A stretch of DNA of 64,000 nt from Dysidea avara (taxonomy: Eukaryota; Porifera; Demospongiae; Dictyoceratida; Dysideidae): NCBI RefSeq assembly GCF_963678975.1, contig NC_089272.1:5204359-5268358 (forward strand). The letters are read 5' to 3'. Both the position numbers and the translations under genes were made by a program. Shown here piece after piece: positions 22,700 to 34,540 of the stretch (position 1 is its first letter; each line of letters opens with the position of its first letter). Below the pieces are notes generated by a model. It was not told the origin of the DNA and did no database searches. It was given only the letters and a program-made list of their open reading frames with translations.

Positions 22700-22935
22700 A
22701 CTGGGCGTCTGGATTCAGTGGAATGGAATGGTGAATGGACTGGAATGGCGGAACAGACTGGAATGGTGGAACGGAATGGTGGGCTGGAATGGAATGGCAA
22801 TTAGGTAATTTCACTTAGTGGTCACCTCTTTATAAGACCACCTTCTGAAAAAGACCACCTCTTTATAAAGACCTTTTACTTTAATGTTTGTATAAGATTG
22901 CTGATACCTTGTTGTTTTAGAGTGTATCCTCTTTG
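22700..22935. repeat. GGAATGG tandem followed by CTCTTTATAAGACC repeat
   Basis: Ten or so GGAATGG / GGACTGGAATGG units (22715-22800) precede a segment with GGTCACCTCTTTATAAGACC (22832-22880). The latter recurs in inverted form at 31225-31305. The GGACTGG units recall the ends of the element at 813-1587. Confidence 0.6.
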
Positions 22936-23409
22936 TTATTGATCAGTTGTGTGCCACATACCTAGAAAAGTCAGAGTATATGATATCTTTATAATACAGC
23001 AATAGCCCCATGCAAAACAGCTTGGCTGTACAAAAACAACATGTCCACTAAACTAAAAGTGGCTGACAACTAAACCATGGGGGCTAATATCTGTTGCGGC
23101 TAAGTAATGAATGTTAATACCGGCAACTTTTCAGGCTTTGATATTAACACACATGGCATACAATATGTATGTATGCTATGTACTGAATGATTTTTCCTTT
23201 TCTTTATGTTGTTCCTGCCTGAATATGTAATCATGACATTTTGGATGAACAGTATGTAAGTTTTATATATACATAACTACTCTCTGAATGGAAGCAGTAC
23301 TGTGGTTGTATGGACTGATTTAGTATTGATAATGTGTACATATATGCCCTTGACATGTATGTAGCTATAGTAATGTTATCATTGTGTTGATGTTATATGT
23401 ATTATCCAG

Positions 23410-23508
23410 GGAAATAGACCACTACATGTTGCAGTGTATCATAGTAGTGAAAAGTGTGTAGCATCTCTGACTAATAAATACAAGGCTGATCTATGCATTG
23501 AAAATAGT
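23410..23508 (+). CDS. Ankyrin-repeat gene, exon with canonical repeat
   Basis: 33 codons, phase 0 at both ends, acceptor ATCCAG and donor GTAAGT. It reads GNRPLHVAVYHSSEKCVASL and ends YKADLCIENS. The G-N-x-P-L-H-V-A-V start is the ankyrin TPLHxA box with T changed to P-preceding R, followed by a second helix and a [KH]-x-A-D-x loop like GADxxxxN. One repeat per phase-0 exon is frequent in animal ankyrin genes. It continues in frame into the exon at 26222. Best-supported coding exon of the window, together with its neighbours. Confidence 0.85.
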
Positions 23509-26221
23509 GTAAGTTAATATCTCTGTTACGTATGTAACTCTCAAGCAATTATAACAAGCCTGATGAAAATAAAACCTGTTTCACAATGAATGGGGCAATT
23601 TGTTGATGTGTGGCCTGTCCCACATGGAGAACAGCTCCACTGCATTAGTTTTCCAACTTGGAGGAGGAACCACAGAGTTAAACATGTGTTATTATCAAAG
23701 TTTTCCTTCTTCCTGTTAATATCATACTGGTGTGGTGAGCCAGATATTTTTGCCACACAACACATTACCGTGTACAAGAGGTCAGAAACTCTCGCTTATG
23801 CAATATAATTACTCAAATAGATTTTATTTGCTTTCCAAACATACTGTACCATATTTACAGGTCAGACACCCAAAAGGTACATGCCACTGATGAGTTTGCT
23901 ATTGTGATGTAAAATGGTGGCTGTGTACTGCATGCTTTGTTTGGCCTTCAGCCTTGCGACTGTGGTCAGGCAGCCAGGCAGATAAGCAGGCTGGCAATTT
24001 ATTACTCATTCAACACTTAGCTAGTGGATTTGCATCATTTATTAGCAAACCTCCGTATTGACTTCAGAGTACAAAATCCAGCATCCTTCACGGTATCCAC
24101 AACTGGATTGCAAGAAGATTTATTTTCACGGTTCATGTTCAATCTTTGTGAATACTGCCACACTGGATTGCAACTTTAACAAGAAGCCATAACACACTAT
24201 TCAAGAAACATGTTCTACAAATTACACAATTAGGCGGTGTTGACCATAGCAATCCCACAACAGGGTCTTCACTAATTGGACACTTCTTTGTGCCTTGCAT
24301 CACTATATAGGCTTGGTAATTGATGTTTTTGTATCATTGTGTAGTTTTGTAATGTTGTTAACTTTCGGTGCATCAAGTTGTCTTGTGCAGCTGTGTGAAT
24401 TTGTTATTACCACTTTAACTGCTGCGTACTTCATGCATAAGTTAAAAACAAGGTGCCATTAGGCTTCTCTTAATGGGTTAACAAATGAAATGTGTGGATT
24501 GTTCCATTCCACAAGCGCTTTATTCCAAAGTTATGGCAATATTTGCTGTTTGTCTTGCTTCTTGATGAACTCGCGATGTGCAAAAGTAATAGCAATAAAT
24601 TCTTTTCAACCACGGTAGTGTATTATATGTACATCTAGCGATACTGTGCCGATTCAGACAAGGGATTGACTAACTCAACAAAAGCAGGGACAAGATTTCA
24701 AAATCTTTAAGATTTCAAGATTTCCATAAGATCTTAATTATCATTAACTAGTCCAGTGATCTACAGGCCAGGATTCTTGCGTACAATAAAGATTATACAG
24801 GTGCACAATTCACTGTACATGTTTAAATGGACTTAACATCAATAACAACTAACACTTCAGTCATTGTACTTCATCTACTGTATGTACAGGCCAAATATAG
24901 ATTTGACATAAACATGGCTACTGTAGGCTTGGGTTATTAAGCTCATGTATCTATAAATATAAAGCACATATTATTTGTTAAACATATACAAATTTCTTGT
25001 GATTAACTATGGCTGATAAGTGCACATGGCCCAATGCAAGGCTCAACACAAGACAAAACTACACACGGGAAATGAAACTGGAAAATTAATGTCACCTTGA
25101 GCGCTTACATTTCCTTTGAGGTCTCCCTTCACTATATGTATACAGCAATTCAACCTTCTGGGGATTACGATATTCTTGTTCATCATAAAAGATTTTACCT
25201 AAAAATGGAGTTAACTATCCTTATACAGTGGTGTAGTGACTACGAACTACTCTCATGTGCTTAACATAGTTTAATTTTACAGAAGTTTTCTACAAAAATT
25301 CCTTCCAACACATGCACTTATCATCCCGACTCTACTGGGACTGTAACTCACACACTTCTTTGTTGTTGTTGTTGTTGTTGTTATTCAGCTTGGATAAAAA
25401 TTATCAAACCCTCTCAGTGGTTTCCAGCTGTGTGCCATGTGTGAAAGTTAAGGTCCTTCATTGCTATTCAATGGTTAGCCTTGTTTATTTCCTCAATACA
25501 TCTTGTACCTGAGCGCATCCTCTCACCCTTGTTCCGATACAGTCTTCTATCAATTCTTATAGACATTCTTTCTTTGTGAACACTGTTTTCTTATGGAACA
25601 CTCTATCGTGTGATGTATTTGATCTCAGCTCATCTAAGTTTCGCCAAGCTGTGTATAATCTGTTTTGTTGTAATTAATTTATATGTGTATGTGTTTTTTC
25701 TTGTTTTTTTGTAGCTGTGTTCTCTGTATTTGTCCCCTCCGTTTTTGGTTTTGTATCTTCTAGGGAAACACCCTCGTACAGGCTCTGCCTTTTGGTGTCA
25801 CCCTGTCTTTTTTGACAAATCAGATAAATAATAATAAATAATAATAATAATAATAATACAATAAAAACACAACCTGTATAGCTGTCTGTGCCACACACTA
25901 TTGCAAGAGACACTCTTAGACTAATACAATGTGATCCATTAATAGCCACTTGTGGTCCTATACAAAACCATACCAGTTTTACAGTTCACACACAATACAA
26001 AAATCTGCCGTATAATATTAAATGGTAATTGCAATCCATATGCAGTGATAGCTAGCTATGTATGTTACAAAACAGGTGCCACACAGAGTGCTTGGGATTT
26101 ATGCTTAGGGCTCATTGTTACCTTGTGTGCACATAATTGTGCATTTATGTTATGATTAGAAATGTGTACAGCATGAAATTTGGTCCATGTTATTGTACTA
26201 CATTGTAATTGTGCTTCCTAG
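23509..26221 (+). other. Intron 3
   Basis: Donor GTAAGT at 23509, acceptor TTCCTAG ending at 26221. It holds a LINE tail at 25532-25677, a (TTG)n run at about 25361-25381 and an AAT microsatellite at about 25826-25858. The rest (23509-25300) shows no exon. Confidence 0.6.
25532..25677 (+). pseudogene. LINE reverse transcriptase tail in intron
   Basis: The frame reads RHSFFVNTVFLWNTLSCDVF followed by a D-L-S-S-S-K-F-R-Q-A stretch to a TAA. R-x-S-F-F-x-N-x-x-x-x-W-N-x-L-S is the usual C-terminal signature of CR1/L2/Jockey-like polymerases. An AAT microsatellite lies 150 bases 3', possibly grown from the element's tail. Confidence 0.75.
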
Positions 26222-26320
26222 GGTGGTGAAACACCACTAGATATAGCAATACGCAAAAGGATCTCTAACATGGTGAACTACCTTTATCATATGATTCAAG
26301 ATATATCATCACTTGATCAG
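26222..26320 (+). CDS. Ankyrin-repeat gene, exon with third repeat
   Basis: 33 codons, phase 0 at both ends, after the acceptor CCTAG and before the donor GTGAAT. It reads GGETPLDIAIRKRISNMVNY and ends IQDISSLDQ. G-x-T-P-L-D-I-A is a textbook ankyrin first helix; the second helix is MVNYLYHMI. The end lacks the usual G-A-D-x-N loop, as expected for a C-terminal capping repeat, and the next exon is charged and helical, so the ankyrin block probably ends here. Confidence 0.85.
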
Positions 26321-29300
26321 GTGAATCTCATTCACACTTACACAGCTCTGTGTCATACACACACCATCGTTGTATACATATACACGGTATTTGAGTATGT
26401 TGTATTGATGACTCTGTGGCACATTTTAATAGCTGCTGTATCTGAAGTCAATATGAAAGAGTTAAAAACTTTGATTTTTAACAGCGTGGTGAAATTTAAG
26501 CATCTTTTGTAAATACAAAACAAAGTCTGAGAAATTGCACTCATAGACTCCTTTATTCTATGCTTCAGTCAAAACACGAAAATGTCTTATTGCACATATT
26601 TAGCTGTATGGCTATTTTCCCCTTAAGATACCAGCACTTCTTCCAGTAAAATGTCATTTCAAATATAACACTTTTGTAGTTGCACTATACGCCATGCAAT
26701 AACACTTCATTTGTCTTTCACACAGTTACCTAATCCTGCGTGTAGTAGGAAAGAGTTACAAGCACTATGGTTTTTAATAATTTCAAGCCATAGTATTTTT
26801 GCTAATTAATTTACTTAGTTACACAAAGCCCTAGTTATAAGGTTGTGCACTTTGGTTGCTGTTCACACACAGAGTAATTGTTGACAAATATTCATTTTCA
26901 ATCAACAATTATAAAACTTAGTCATCAGGGGGAGACTTCTTGTACGAGAATACTAGCTGCCACTACTCCTGAGTTAGCTGGAGGTGAAACTTCAAAGTTC
27001 TATGTCCTATGTAGAAACAAATACTGTGATCAAATATTCATCTCTTTGATATTACTATTTTTGGTGGGGTCTCAGGTGAATGCAAACCAACTACAGTGGA
27101 AACTCGAGTATCCGAACTAAAATTGGGGGGAAGGGGTGTTCATATAATCAAATAGTACGTAAAATTGAAATCCATACATTATATTGCTCAACTACTCTAA
27201 TAAAGCATACACTTATTGACAAAATACTCTAATTGAGCAGTCGATTTGGTGTTCAGATAATTGAGTATTCAGTTAATCGGTGTTCAAATAATTGAGGTTC
27301 CACTATAATAGTTATATGTCCTCTTCAACATTTTCCCTTCATCTAGTCATTGAATTGGAGCACCGTTGGAAATCCTGATGTTCTTTCTTCCATTGTGTCC
27401 ATTATTGCAGTTATTGTGCTGTTCATCTTGGTACTAGGCCACAGCTAATTATGCTCAAGATTTTCCTCATTGTTCTATTCCAAAAAAAATTTTATTTCTC
27501 AAAATGTACTCATTTTCTCATATTTTTATAACTTGTTCTTTACTATTACGGCAAGATTTTTAAGCAGTACATATGCCGTTACATTAGAGAAAAAACATAG
27601 TTTTTAGTTGGCAAGATACTTAGTGACTGTTGTAGAATTATTCCACTAACTTCTACTAGAGTAGGTGACCACTCTATTACAGTATTTCAGCTTCAACTTA
27701 TGAATACTGTATATTATGCCAATTAGCATAGCTCATTGGTTATCAACCACCACTTCTTTAACTCCTTGTTACAATTTTGCAAGCCTTGGCCTAATTCTTT
27801 TATCTCGAGATTTTATCATCCTCAAGCATCAGGTAGATAACCTTGAATGAGGTTTCAGCCATTGAGAAATTCTGTATCCATCTGGTCCTTCCACTTTATT
27901 CACCCCATCTCTTTCAACACCTGATCATAATCTCGTGAAGCTTGTCACATACCCACCTTTCAGGTAACATGGCGATTGATTAGCTTGTTGTGTCAGTTCA
28001 ATGCAGCTACACATCATACCGATTTCTTGTCTTTATAACATTGTAAGAATGTAATAGTCTGAAAAGAGGTTAAACAATCTCTTAACATGCATGTCTGTAA
28101 AATCACATGATTATTTGGATACCACTAGCAAATTATTGGTATAGTGGTCGATAATACAGCCGGTTTGTGTTATTTTACAATGACAATTTGTAGCGATATT
28201 GCAATAAGATGTTACAATTATTGAATGTATTATTACACTGCTTTTAACTGATAATTACAGTAAGTGATATGGTCATAAACAATCATAGCTATAGCTAAGT
28301 CAACACAAATAACTCTCATCTTAGTGAGGACAAGGTTTTCTTTAGCAATGTCCATTTTTTCTTTTATTCTTCAACTTTGCAACCTTGCTAAGGTTGGCTT
28401 CAGCCATTGCCCTTACAATTGGTACATATTCCATGAAGCTAGCTACTGGCTGCCTCAATGCCATTGCTCAATTGTGCATATTGGTTGCCACATGATCCTT
28501 GAAGATCAAAGTGTGAACGTGCCTATAAAGGCCTGCCTATAGTTTTGCATCAAGCAGAGCTTATCATTAAACTTATGGCAAACTTTACCATGGTCACGTG
28601 CTCCCGATCACCAGATGCTGTTTCAGTTAAACTATTACCATTGTATCGTCTGAAGACTTTTATCATTTTCAGACACCCACTTCTCCCTGTTTTCTTCACT
28701 ACCACACTCTTCTTAGTGCTTCTGCAACCATAGCTAGCAGTATCTTCACTGGCTCTTTTCTGTCTGGACAATTTGTCTGGATAAATAGAAACTTATTCAG
28801 ATATTCCGTGTATTGTCTGGATTATGTCCAACGTTATTTTGAGCACTGCTTATAATCACATAGTGATTTAGTTTGCCATACATTAGCTTAGTCCCAATAG
28901 TAGGAGAGCAATTAATCCCAAATTGCATGGTTTGTTTTGTAATTGCACTGTAAAGAAGCCTTTTCCGTGCAACAAGGAAGTGATATAATGAATAGCCAAC
29001 CAATGAAAATAGCTGGCAACAGAAGCTTTTAATTGCAACAAATATTGATATTTTGAGTAGCCAATCAGACTTTCTGACATGCAAAGCCTGTTGAGTGCAA
29101 CAACAAATGATATAGTAATAAACCAATCAACATTTTAAGTACTGGAAGAATGATGCAATCACCTGTTAGTAGTTAATGGCCACCCAGAACTGGATAGATA
29201 TGTACTACAAACCATGAAGGGTGATCACTATGTGAATAGTGGGTGATCACACACATTTCCGTGCAATTATGGAATAATTGTATGAGTATCAGTCAAAATC

Positions 29301-29825
29301 ACACAAGGCGAACTGAAATGTGTGTGATTACCTGCAAATTATTTTGGTGTAATTCTACTTGGTACCTCTAATTCTGGCTTGATTTCAAAAACTAGCCAAT
29401 CTTGCCATTATTTAAAAGGATCATGTGACAGTGCTAATAGAGAATCTCAGCAACCTTGCACCTGTGATTCTTACCCCCCTGATAAATGTGTATGCATGTT
29501 CCTATTTAGAACTGTTGCTGTTTGGTATATTAATTGTGTGTACTTATACTGACATGACCAGATCTGTGAAATCCATGCAACCTACGTTAGATACAAGAAT
29601 ACCCCACACAGAAATGGATTCATCTCAATATCATGGATGGTTTAACTCCTCATATGTAACATTACAGTTGTATGAGTTGTGGCCATGTTATTCAGTGCCT
29701 ATAATTTATTATTTCTACCATATAATTCACTTTGTTTTTAATGCAAAATATCACAATAAAGGTTTTGTGTACATGCAATTATTTTGTATGCATGATACAG
29801 TATGTACTAATTTATAACACTTTAG
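26321..29825 (+). other. Intron 4
   Basis: Donor GTGAAT at 26321, acceptor CTTTAG ending at 29825. It holds a pogo-like MITE (27094-27305) and a reverse motif pair near 27652-27690. Short frames on both strands at 28324-29126 show no family signature. Confidence 0.5.
27094..27305. mobile_element. Pogo-like MITE containing two motif copies
   Basis: Left CAGTGGAAACTCGAGTATCC (then GAAC) and the complement of the right end, TAGTGGAACCTCAATTATTT (then GAAC), flanked by TA. CAGTGGAACCTC..ATTATCCGAAC is typical of pogo/Tigger-type invertebrate elements. Two diverged copies of the motif sit inside (27195-27205, 27227-27243). That matters because the other hosts of this motif are hAT-like. Confidence 0.75.
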
Positions 29826-29877
29826 ATAACAAAAGATAAAATCCACCAGAAAGTTCAAGAATATGATTCTGAACTTG
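29826..29877 (+). CDS. Ankyrin-repeat gene, candidate coiled-coil exon
   Basis: 52 bases between the acceptor CTTTAG and the donor GTATGT, entering in phase 0 and leaving in phase 1. It reads ITKDKIHQKVQEYDSEL. Alternating charged residues with I/V/Y/L at heptad-like spacing suggest an amphipathic helix or coiled coil. The phase-0 entry matches the preceding ankyrin exon and the phase-1 exit matches the candidate exon at 30323. The shortness makes this call tentative. Confidence 0.5.
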
Positions 29878-30121
29878 GTATGTGGCAAATATACTTTGAT
29901 GAGTACAGTACATACTCAATGACATGACACCTATTATTATGTAGTTGATAAGAAATCAGCTAGCAGATGTAAACTGACTTAATCAAGATGATGTAACACT
30001 TCAATAGTACACTACTCACTTCTATGTCACTTCTATAGTACATACAGTATGTGCATACATATATTATTAATAATATTCAAACTGCTATTTGATAAAGTTG
30101 TTTTATACTGAGGTGTGATAT

Positions 30122-30253
30122 AATTGCTACCACCACTCATTTCTGCCATCAACCATCACAACATGGAACTCCCTCCCTATCGAAGTTGTTGCTGTTGAAA
30201 ATGTTGATGACTTTCAGACTAAATTACACGCGTGCACATTTACACACTTGTGA
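30122..30253 (+). pseudogene. LINE reverse transcriptase tail
   Basis: It reads HSFLPSTITTWNSLPIEVVA then D-D-F-Q-T-K-L to a TGA at 30251-30253. F-L-P-x-T-I-x-x-W-N-S-L-P is the clear polymerase-tail signature of CR1/Jockey-like LINEs. It sits in the short intron between two candidate ankyrin-gene exons, 70 bases before the second. Confidence 0.8.
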
Positions 30254-30322
30254 TTGAGCTCTTTGTGTATTAAATAAAATAAAATGTTATATGGTAGCTA
30301 TAAGGCTAATGTACTGTTGTAG

Positions 30323-30522
30323 AATTACTAAATTTGTACAAAATGACAGAAGAGGAGGAGGAGGGAGGTTCTATTATTATGTACGTACTAGTAATTGATC
30401 ATACATTTGTTAGAACCCACCAGGTTTGTGTGAGGCTTATATTATGCACAAGTGTAGTACCTAGTAATTTTGTGGTAATTAGATGTATGCATATACAGAA
30501 TAAACGTCTGTGTAATATATAG
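30323..30522 (+). CDS. Ankyrin-repeat gene, candidate last exon
   Basis: After the acceptor TTGTAG at 30317-30322 the phase-1 frame continues the previous exon (codon G+AA) as LLNLYKMTEEEEEGGSIIMY and stays open to a TAG at 30520-30522. The first part extends the coiled-coil character and then turns acidic. A weak donor (GTTTGT) at 30424 would end the exon at 30423. AATAAA at about 30499 could serve as a polyadenylation signal if the exon is terminal. Both ends are uncertain. Confidence 0.4.
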
Positions 30523-31349
30523 TCCTGAGTGATATTGTCATTTCACTATCATTATCAATACCAAACCCACTATATTTGTGATACCGAATACACACTTCAC
30601 CATACTAAAAATATTTTAATCATTGCTGGTCCCACATACTGATCAGTTCAGCATCAAGGTATAGAAGCCCTTATAGGTGATACTTAACTATCATTATGGT
30701 CTGACTGTATTGTCCTTCATTACTATGTTGTTTGCAGTATCAGGTATTGTTACACATTATGATGTATGACTTATGGTTTAGCTCAGTAGATTGGTTTAAT
30801 TGAATTCTTAGCTAACTCTAACCTGTATAACTTAATGGCACTAATGTACAGGTACAGAATTGTGATGCACACATCACCTAAATGTTAGATATTGTTACAA
30901 TGGTGGTATTGCTCAGCCTTACTGTGTAAGTAAACTTTATTGTACATACCAACTTAATCAATAACTACTACTTTCACAGATTATGGATTTCTCTCCCAGT
31001 GATTAATACCTCTCTCTCTATCCAGGCAACTTAGTTTTGAAATTTTTTTATCATTTATTTCTTGGCCTCACCAGATATTATTGCTTAGTTTTGTGGACAC
31101 ATTGTACAGTTAACTGTTGTATGGAGGAATTGTTGTATCATACATAAACCCATCACTCTGGCTTTTCTAGGTATAACATGTGGCATGCAATTCATTGATA
31201 AGGCTGTCCTATTTGGATACACTCTAAAATTAAATGGTCTTTATAAAGAGGTGGTCTTTGTTAGAAGGTGGTCTTTATAAGGAGGTGACCACTAAGTGAA
31301 ATTACCTTATCGTCCCATTCATCTGGTCTGCAGATATACACAGGATCCA
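30523..31349. other. Intergenic, one short dispersed repeat
   Basis: It contains an inverted copy (31225-31305) of the CTCTTTATAAGACC repeat at 22832. Nothing else is recognised. Confidence 0.5.
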
Positions 31350-32600
31350 CAGCCATACCATGATAAGCTCACTGACTGTAGCATCAGGCAGGTTTGAGGA
31401 GTGTGTGGTCCTGCCACATAGAGTCCTTGGGACTTTGACTTGGACACAAGATCATGTATGGAGCCTCTACTGGGGTCTCTATCAACCAATAAACTACTTC
31501 CCCTACCAACTACCCCAAGTTAAGGTATTGTACTTTGACAGAGGAAGTCATGAAAAATTTAAAATAAAATTTCACCGACTGCCAAGTACCCAATAAATCC
31601 ACAAAATTTACAACACCTACACATACACTGTTGTGCTACCCACACATAACATGTGAATTGTGTGTATTATACCGTACACATGATAGAACTACATATTTTT
31701 TAGTAGTTTAGGAGCATGTTAATGACTACCTAGCTGTGGTTTAAGGTATGTATTGATAGTAGTTGCATGGTTTCCAAGGAATTCCGTCATACACTACATC
31801 AGAATCATACACAGAAATTTTGAAAAGAGTTTCTACTACAGTTAAGTGACTGTTACATTCTCAATCTTTTCAGCTTAAAACTGTAAGTGGTGCTAATGAC
31901 CTGGATGATGGACACCTTGATCAGTTTTTTTGGATATGATTTTCCCTTGCTTGTCTATGCAGATTCAAAGTATCAGTATATTTGCTATTGAGAAGTTCTA
32001 TGGTTTTCCTAATATATTATCTATTGGTTTTATGTCACATTCTTTAAGCGTGATATGATTGGTAATTTTAATGGTACCGTATCTAATATGAAATAGTATG
32101 AATCAAGTAAATATTGTACTAAGTTTGATGCCTTTATCCAAAAGTGAATTATTTTATTTTGCTTAGCCGCTCTACTAAAAGGGGTTTCCTGAACCCATAG
32201 AAATTCTCCTGCATGGGTATATTATTGAATTGCATTTTTTGGTACTCACTATCTTTACCAATCAGTACAGTACTTAGAGCTCTTCAAAATAACCTCTTCT
32301 GGTGACCTTTCACCAAACCTGAGTACAAACACTCAACCATGAAATACTGTTTTATGTACAACACACATACATGTACATCCTTGTGAATAGCAGTTTATTG
32401 GCTTGACCATCTTCACTGTTCTTTGGTCCCCTAAACTTTGTTGTCAAGTATCAATGTTGAATATTTTAATAGCCATTAACCATAAGTATCTTCTGTTGTG
32501 TAAACTATCCCCGGGAGGGGGTATTGTAACTCTGTTTGCCTTCCCTGGTCAAAAAATAATACGCTCACTCAAAGTTCTAGCTTTGCCGGTGTTTAGTATG
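31350..32600 (+). repeat. Segmental duplicate, copy 1 (copy 2 at 63175-64000)
   Basis: Two collinear blocks match copy 2: 31370-31600 (ACTTCCCCTACCAACTACCC, CAAGTTAAGGTATTGTACTT, AGGAAGTCATGAAAA) and 32170-32600 (GGGGTTTCCTGAA, AGAGCTCTTCAAAATAACCT, TAAACTATCCCCGGGAGG). A short frame reading INYFPYxxPQVKVxYFDxGS is kept in both, but the frame upstream of it is closed by a stop in copy 2, so a coding origin is open. Confidence 0.75.
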
Positions 32601-32938
32601 AGGTCACAGTATTGGCACAACAACACTTGAAATGTACAATTCCTCCCAGTCTTGTGAGACTTGCTGACTAAGCTGTTATAGCAGAAGCCGAGGGTAGCCA
32701 GCTAGCTACAACCTCAGGAGACCCATTACAACTACCACATTTTGTATTGTCCACTTTTCAACTTGTACTTGAGAGAGAGAAAACCATCATTATTATAATG
32801 AGACACAAACATTAACATTGAGGAATCCTCGGTCACATGCGACCACCAGACAGGGTTGGTTACAAACACCTGGGTGGGTATGGCAAGGGAGTACAAAATA
32901 TAAAGTAAGTATACATGCACATTTAACTAACTAAAGAG

Positions 32939-33930
32939 TCAGTCTGGGGAGGCAAGAAACCACTCACGACAATCCCTAGCCATAAATATTCTTTGAGATG
33001 CTGTAATACACTTCTGCGAAGCAGAATCCAAAACTTTCCTTAGAGCTGCTTTTGACACTAATATATCCTGGTGAACAAAATGTAACAGGTTCCATAAATT
33101 CTTTACACAAGAAGGATGGTAGTGGCCTAGAATGCTGATTTCAAGAGTCAGTTTCGTAATAGTTAGAAACATTCAAACGATCTAATTCTGCTAACAGCTG
33201 CTGATACTCTACTTTGTTCTGCTTACATAACCTGGCTGACTGAGGATGGTGTTCTGAATCCAATGGACAGGTCAACTCAAGTAAGGCAATAGAGTTGGTG
33301 GCAGTATTGTAAAATACAAGGTCTGGACGATAAGAAGTCACCATCACATCTGGTGGAATTGTGGCTGGAGGTGACACACTGGCTTGCAAGTTTGGGAGGT
33401 CAACAAAAACTTGGATAAATGGTAAATTTTCACCAAGATCAATACTGAATTGGTATGCCAAACATTGCAATGCCAAGTTATGCCAGTAGGTGTATCTGTT
33501 CTGGTCCAAAGCCACTGGGCACCCACTCAAAATATGGGCGGTAGTGGGACGTGCAGAGTCACATAAGATACATCGCGCATTACACTGAATTTTCCATCTA
33601 CGCAAATTAACCTCAGTTGGTAACGTGTCAGACGATGCAGGATAATTGTCCCGGGTGGAATCCTGACAACAAACGATTCCAGGAACCACAAGTAGCTTCC
33701 AACTTAGCTGAATCATTAAATTTACACTGAACTGATAGTGTTTGGAGGTGATTCTCACAACAAGATTTGGTCTCCTCCAACAGTTGACGTTTGGCCGTTA
33801 AGTAGAGTGATCGAGCAAATTGGAAATCTGTAAGCTGTTTCTTGGCAGCCGTTAAGATGGAGTAATCATTCCCTTGTACTAGTTTAAAAGTTAGTTGGTC
33901 AGGCCCATAGATTCTTACAAGTAGCCGCTA
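32939..33930 (-). pseudogene. LINE 3' end with restriction-like endonuclease, frameshifted
   Basis: Three minus-strand frames in succession form one degraded polypeptide: 33930 to about 33655 (LVRIYGPDQLTFKLVQGNDY), then the longest frame 33758-33141, then 33172-32939 (ending ARDCREWFLASPD). The middle part has a zinc-knuckle-like C-x2-C-x8-H-x4-C (CILCDSARPTTAHILSGC), then RPDLVFYNTATNSIALLELT. The RPD and the E of ELT match the acidic positions of PD-(D/E)XK restriction-like endonucleases, with K-x2-Y (KVEY) beyond. This order (polymerase thumb, CCHC, endonuclease) is that of R2/NeSL/CRE-type elements, which cut one strand and prime reverse transcription on it. At least two frameshifts show it is dead. 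A large foldback abuts its 5' side. Confidence 0.8.
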
Positions 33931-33932
33931 GC

Positions 33933-34540
33933 TAGTCTCGCGTGGCCAGACCGCTTTTTCTTCGTCACGGCGCTTATCGATTAGAGATTATAAGCGCCTA
34001 CTCCGAAATAGGGTCTGGTCCAGAATCAATACGTAAACTCGTTTTCACACCCCAAGCAAGAGCTCGGGGTGTTTAATCAACTTTCGTCATATAACGTATA
34101 CTTCCTTTTAAATTTCAAGCCACGTACGCACTGGAAGTGCCATGAACGATAGCCGGTAGAGTCGATGAGAAACACTGAGGCTGGTTTTCTACAGTTAAAA
34201 AGGTCACGGATCGATTCCTTGTGAAAACGAAAAGGCTAAAGGCGAACTGAGCAAGGAATCAACCCGTGTTCTTTTTAACCTTAGAAAACCAGCCTCAGTG
34301 TTTCTCATCGACTCTACCGGCTATAGTTCATGGCATTTCCAGTGCGTACGTGGCTTGAAATTTAAAAGGAAGTATACGTTATATGACGAAAGTTGATTAA
34401 ACACCCCGAGCTCTTGCTTGGGGTGTGAAAACGAGTTTACGTATTGATTCTGGACCAGACCCTATTTCGGAGTAGGCGCTTATAATCTCTAATCGATAAG
34501 CGCCGGGACGAAGAAAAAGCGGTCTGGCCACGCGAGACTA
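33933..34540. mobile_element. 608-bp foldback with 9-bp target duplication (Mutator-like)
   Basis: Arms of about 290 bases (33933-34221 and 34251-34540) are near-perfect reverse complements around a loop of about 29 bases. The ends read TAGTCTCGCG...CGCGAGACTA. The 9-bp GCCGCTAGC directly flanks both ends (33924-33932 and 34541-34549). A 9-bp duplication with very long TIRs is the hallmark of Mutator-like MITEs. No open frame is long enough for a transposase. Few mismatches between the arms suggest recent insertion or arm-to-arm conversion. It lies directly upstream of the LINE remnant. Confidence 0.85.

Larger units (their letters stand above)
11279..23409 (+). other. Intron 2 (12.1 kb), repeat-filled
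   Basis: From the donor at 11279 to the acceptor ATCCAG at 23409. Almost all of it can be assigned to repeats listed separately. One unexplained open frame at 18671-18925 could be an extra exon or another gene. A skipped ankyrin exon in such a length cannot be excluded. Confidence 0.6.

Noticed and set aside
28324..29126. Clusters of 60-110 codon frames on both strands
   Set aside because: No shared phase with splice signals, no family signature, and mutual overlap on opposite strands.
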